Shown here: piece by piece, positions 11,338 through 12,982 of the stretch | Position numbering within the stretch: the stretch's first letter is position 1 | Layout of the letters: the number at the start of each line of letters is the position of its first letter | Assembly: GCA_964593405.1 (NCBI GenBank) | Contig: CAZQIO010000015.1 | Coordinates: 1 to 12,982, forward strand | DNA: 12,982 nucleotides | Reading direction: 5' to 3' | Origin: CAZQIO01 sp964593405 | GTDB lineage: Bacteria; Patescibacteriota; Minisyncoccia; Minisyncoccales; GBS-2 | Program-made: the position numbers and the translations under genes | The notes under the pieces: generated by a model | Seen by the model: the letters and a program-made list of their open reading frames with translations, nothing else | What the model was told of the DNA's origin: nothing | Database searches by the model: none

Positions 11338-12982
11338 TTAAAGATTGTTTCTTTGATTTTAAATTCCTTTCTTTGCTGGAATTCTTTTTGCTTTCCTTCG
11401 TTCCATTGAGAAACAGGTCTGTAATACCCAACGATTCTTGAGTAAACTTCGCAGGGTTGTTTTATTGTGCATTTTGGACAGAAAAAGTGTTCCCCTGAAA
11501 TGTAGCCGTGAACTGGACAAATTGAAAAAGTTGGAGTAATAGTAATGTAGGGTAATTTAAAATTTTCAAAAATTTTCTTTACCAATTTTTTCACCTGTTC
11601 TCCGCTTTGCAATCTTTCACCCAAGAAAACGTGTAAAACTGTACCCCCAGTGTATTTGCATTGTAACTCATCTTGGAGTTTCAAAGCTTCAAATAAATCA
11701 TCTGTAAAATTAACGGGTAATTGGGAACTGTTAGTGTAAAATGGTACTTTCTTTGTTCCAGCGGTGATAATATCTGGATACCTTTCTTTATCTTTTAGAG
11801 CCAACCTGTAAGCTGTCGACTCTGCGGGTGTGGCTTCCAAGTTGTAAATATTTCCAGTTTCTTTTTGATATTTTACTAACCTTTCTCTCATGAAATCTAA
11901 AACTTCCAAAGCAAATTTTCTTCCTCTTTTTGAGGCAATGCTTTCTCCCATAAAATTCAAAAGGGCCTCGTTCATTCCAACCAAACCAATCGTCGAAAAA
12001 TGATTTGCCCAATATTTCCCCCGCATTCTTTTGATATCTTGCAAATAATATCTTGAATAAGGATAAAGTCCTTTTTCGATAAAGTTTTCTAAAACCTTTC
12101 TTTTGATTTCCAAACTTTCTTTTGCCAAATCCATTATTTTTGCTAATCTTTCAAAAAATTCCTTTTTGGTTTTTGATAAATATCCAATCCTTGGCATATT
12201 GATGGTAACGACGCCAATTGAACCAGTTTTAGAACCGCTACCAAAAAGCCCTCCCCCACCTCGATTGTAAAGCTCGGTCAAATCGAGACGAAGCCGGCAA
12301 CACATCGACCTAACATCCTCTGGCTTCATTTCAGAGTTAATGTAATTGGCAAAGTAATTCGTTCCATATTTTGCCGAAGCCTCAAAAATTCCATCAAAGG
12401 CCGGCTCTTCCCAGGGAAAGTCTTTTGTAATGTTTATTGTGGGAATTGGAAAATGGAATGGCCTTCCTTTTGCGTCTCCTTCCATATAAACTTCGTAAAG
12501 AGCTTTGTCAAAAATTTTCATTTCTTCTTCAAACTCTGAATAAGTTTTGTCTTGTGGTTTTCCTCCAATAATTACTGGCAATTTCGCAAAAACCGGAGAA
12601 GGTTTTAAATCTAACGTAATGTTGGAAAATGGAGTTTGAAATCCCACTCTAGTTGGAATAGCCATATTAAACAAAAATTCTTGCAAAGCTTGTTTAACTT
12701 GTCGATAGTTTAAATTGTCGTAGCGAATGAAGGGTGCCAAGAGCGTATCGAAATTAGAGAAAGAAACAGCACCCGCGCACTCTCCCTGCAAAGTATACAA
12801 GAAATTGACACATTGCATTAAAGCAGTGTTAAAATGCTTTGGAGGTTTTGATTCAACTTTTCCCGGAACGCCCCCAAACCCTTTAATTAAAAGGTCATAA
12901 AGGTCCCAGCCCATGCAATTGTGAGCAAAAATTCCGTTGCACAAAAGCGTGCCAGATTCTGTGGTAATATCATAGATGAATT
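11334..12982 (-). CDS. nrdD: Anaerobic (class III) ribonucleotide reductase NrdD, partial, with intein
   Basis: NrdD reduces ribonucleoside triphosphates to deoxyribonucleotides without oxygen, using a glycyl radical. Only the C-terminal part is in the window. From the right edge the frame reads the last 21 residues of an intein ending IFAHN, then host sequence CMGWDLYDLLIKGF. Later come MCCRLRLDL (second active-site cysteine region), GLVGMNEALLNFMG, NLEATPAESTAYRLA, YTNSSQLPV and TGGTVLHVFLGE. The C-terminus has a zinc-type motif CPVHGYISGEHFFCPKC and the radical loop RIVGYYRPVSQWNEGK, whose Gly is the radical site. A TTG at 12944 could be mistaken for a start, but it lies within the intein; the frame is open to the edge and the real start is outside. 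It overlaps nrdG by ATGA. Confidence 0.95.
   Translation of the reverse strand, partial: FIYDITTESGTLLCNGIFAHNCMGWDLYDLLIKGFGGVPGKVESKPPKHFNTALMQCVNFLYTLQGECAGAVSFSNFDTLLAPFIRYDNLNYRQVKQALQEFLFNMAIPTRVGFQTPFSNITLDLKPSPVFAKLPVIIGGKPQDKTYSEFEEEMKIFDKALYEVYMEGDAKGRPFHFPIPTINITKDFPWEEPAFDGIFEASAKYGTNYFANYINSEMKPEDVRSMCCRLRLDLTELYNRGGGGLFGSGSKTGSIGVVTINMPRIGYLSKTKKEFFERLAKIMDLAKESLEIKRKVLENFIEKGLYPYSRYYLQDIKRMRGKYWANHFSTIGLVGMNEALLNFMGESIASKRGRKFALEVLDFMRERLVKYQKETGNIYNLEATPAESTAYRLALKDKERYPDIITAGTKKVPFYTNSSQLPVNFTDDLFEALKLQDELQCKYTGGTVLHVFLGERLQSGEQVKKLVKKIFENFKLPYITITPTFSICPVHGYISGEHFFCPKCTIKQPCEVYSRIVGYYRPVSQWNEGKQKEFQQRKEFKIKETIFK
12918..12982 (-). mobile_element. C-terminal end of a second intein, in NrdD
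   Basis: The in-frame residues from the edge read IYDITTESGTLL, then CNGIFAHN, immediately followed by host Cys (12917-12915). This is a canonical block F plus block G: YDITTESG matches the VYDLTVE type and the end is His-Asn before Cys. The rest of the intein, including any endonuclease, is beyond the window. The +1 Cys aligns, from memory of T4 NrdD (NCCLVDLKGML), with the first active-site cysteine region, so insertion is at a catalytic residue. Confidence 0.88.

Noticed and set aside
11788..12012. Small minus-strand frame inside nrdD
   Set aside because: It lies in another frame within well-conserved nrdD coding sequence and has no sensible protein features. The many plus-strand open frames opposite the genes are likewise shadows of AT-rich coding DNA.
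12942..12944. TTG as the start codon of nrdD
   Set aside because: The frame is open upstream to the edge and the residues around this codon are the C-terminal blocks of an intein, so it is internal.
1..12982. CRISPR array, tRNA, rRNA, transposase or integrase
   Set aside because: No regularly spaced repeats, cloverleaf-like sequence or recombinase motifs were seen on either strand; the only mobile features are the inteins and the repeat-bounded island.
1..12982. Recoded TGA (glycine or tryptophan), as in some reduced bacteria
   Set aside because: TGA ends the MEMO, iscU, nrdG and nrdD genes at positions that fit the family lengths, and no conserved residue is encoded by TGA inside a gene.

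Overview
The window is 13 kb of AT-rich bacterial DNA in which every supported gene lies on the minus strand, so transcription runs from right to left. Genes are packed with ATGA overlaps or 1-nt gaps, few have a clear Shine-Dalgarno, and TGA is used as an ordinary stop (several genes end in it), so it is not recoded. The content suggests an anaerobic bacterium with a streamlined genome: oxygen-independent ribonucleotide reductase, a ferredoxin, an Rrf2-controlled Fe-S assembly operon, bacterial MnmA and sigma70-type promoters, next to an archaeal-type S-adenosylmethionine synthetase. A Candidate Phyla Radiation/Patescibacteria member would fit, but this is inference.

Right part (about 6867-12982), read from the right: nrdD (class III ribonucleotide reductase, cut by the window edge), nrdG (its radical-SAM activase), an archaeal-type SAM synthetase, a stand-alone glutamate synthase FMN/Fe-S domain, and a small [4Fe-4S] ferredoxin. 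They form one tight operon. MetK makes the SAM that NrdG cleaves, and the ferredoxin is a plausible electron source. nrdG carries a complete 395-residue intein with LAGLIDADG endonuclease motifs, inserted in front of the third cysteine of the CxxxCxxC cluster motif. nrdD carries a second intein, of which only the C-terminal end is inside the window; it sits in front of a probable catalytic cysteine. Anaerobic dNTP synthesis therefore appears to require two protein-splicing events.

Middle part (about 5512-6924): a small island. Two identical 65-bp direct repeats, both the 3' end of the ferredoxin gene, bracket a consensus promoter, two tandem 20-bp repeats, two unrecognised genes (a 221-residue coiled-coil protein and a 115-residue helical protein) and a decayed chimeric piece of the glutamate synthase gene fused to the ferredoxin tail. 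The 221-residue gene is visibly richer in G+C than its surroundings. Recombination between the repeats would remove 1348 bp and leave the ferredoxin gene intact.

Left part (103-5357): a terminator, then a strong promoter with a palindrome closely resembling a type-1 IscR site, driving iscR-like, iscS, iscU, mnmA, a MEMO-family gene and thiI. This looks like one transcript for Fe-S cluster assembly and for sulfur delivery to tRNA (2-thiouridine by MnmA, 4-thiouridine by ThiI), with IscS as the shared sulfur source.
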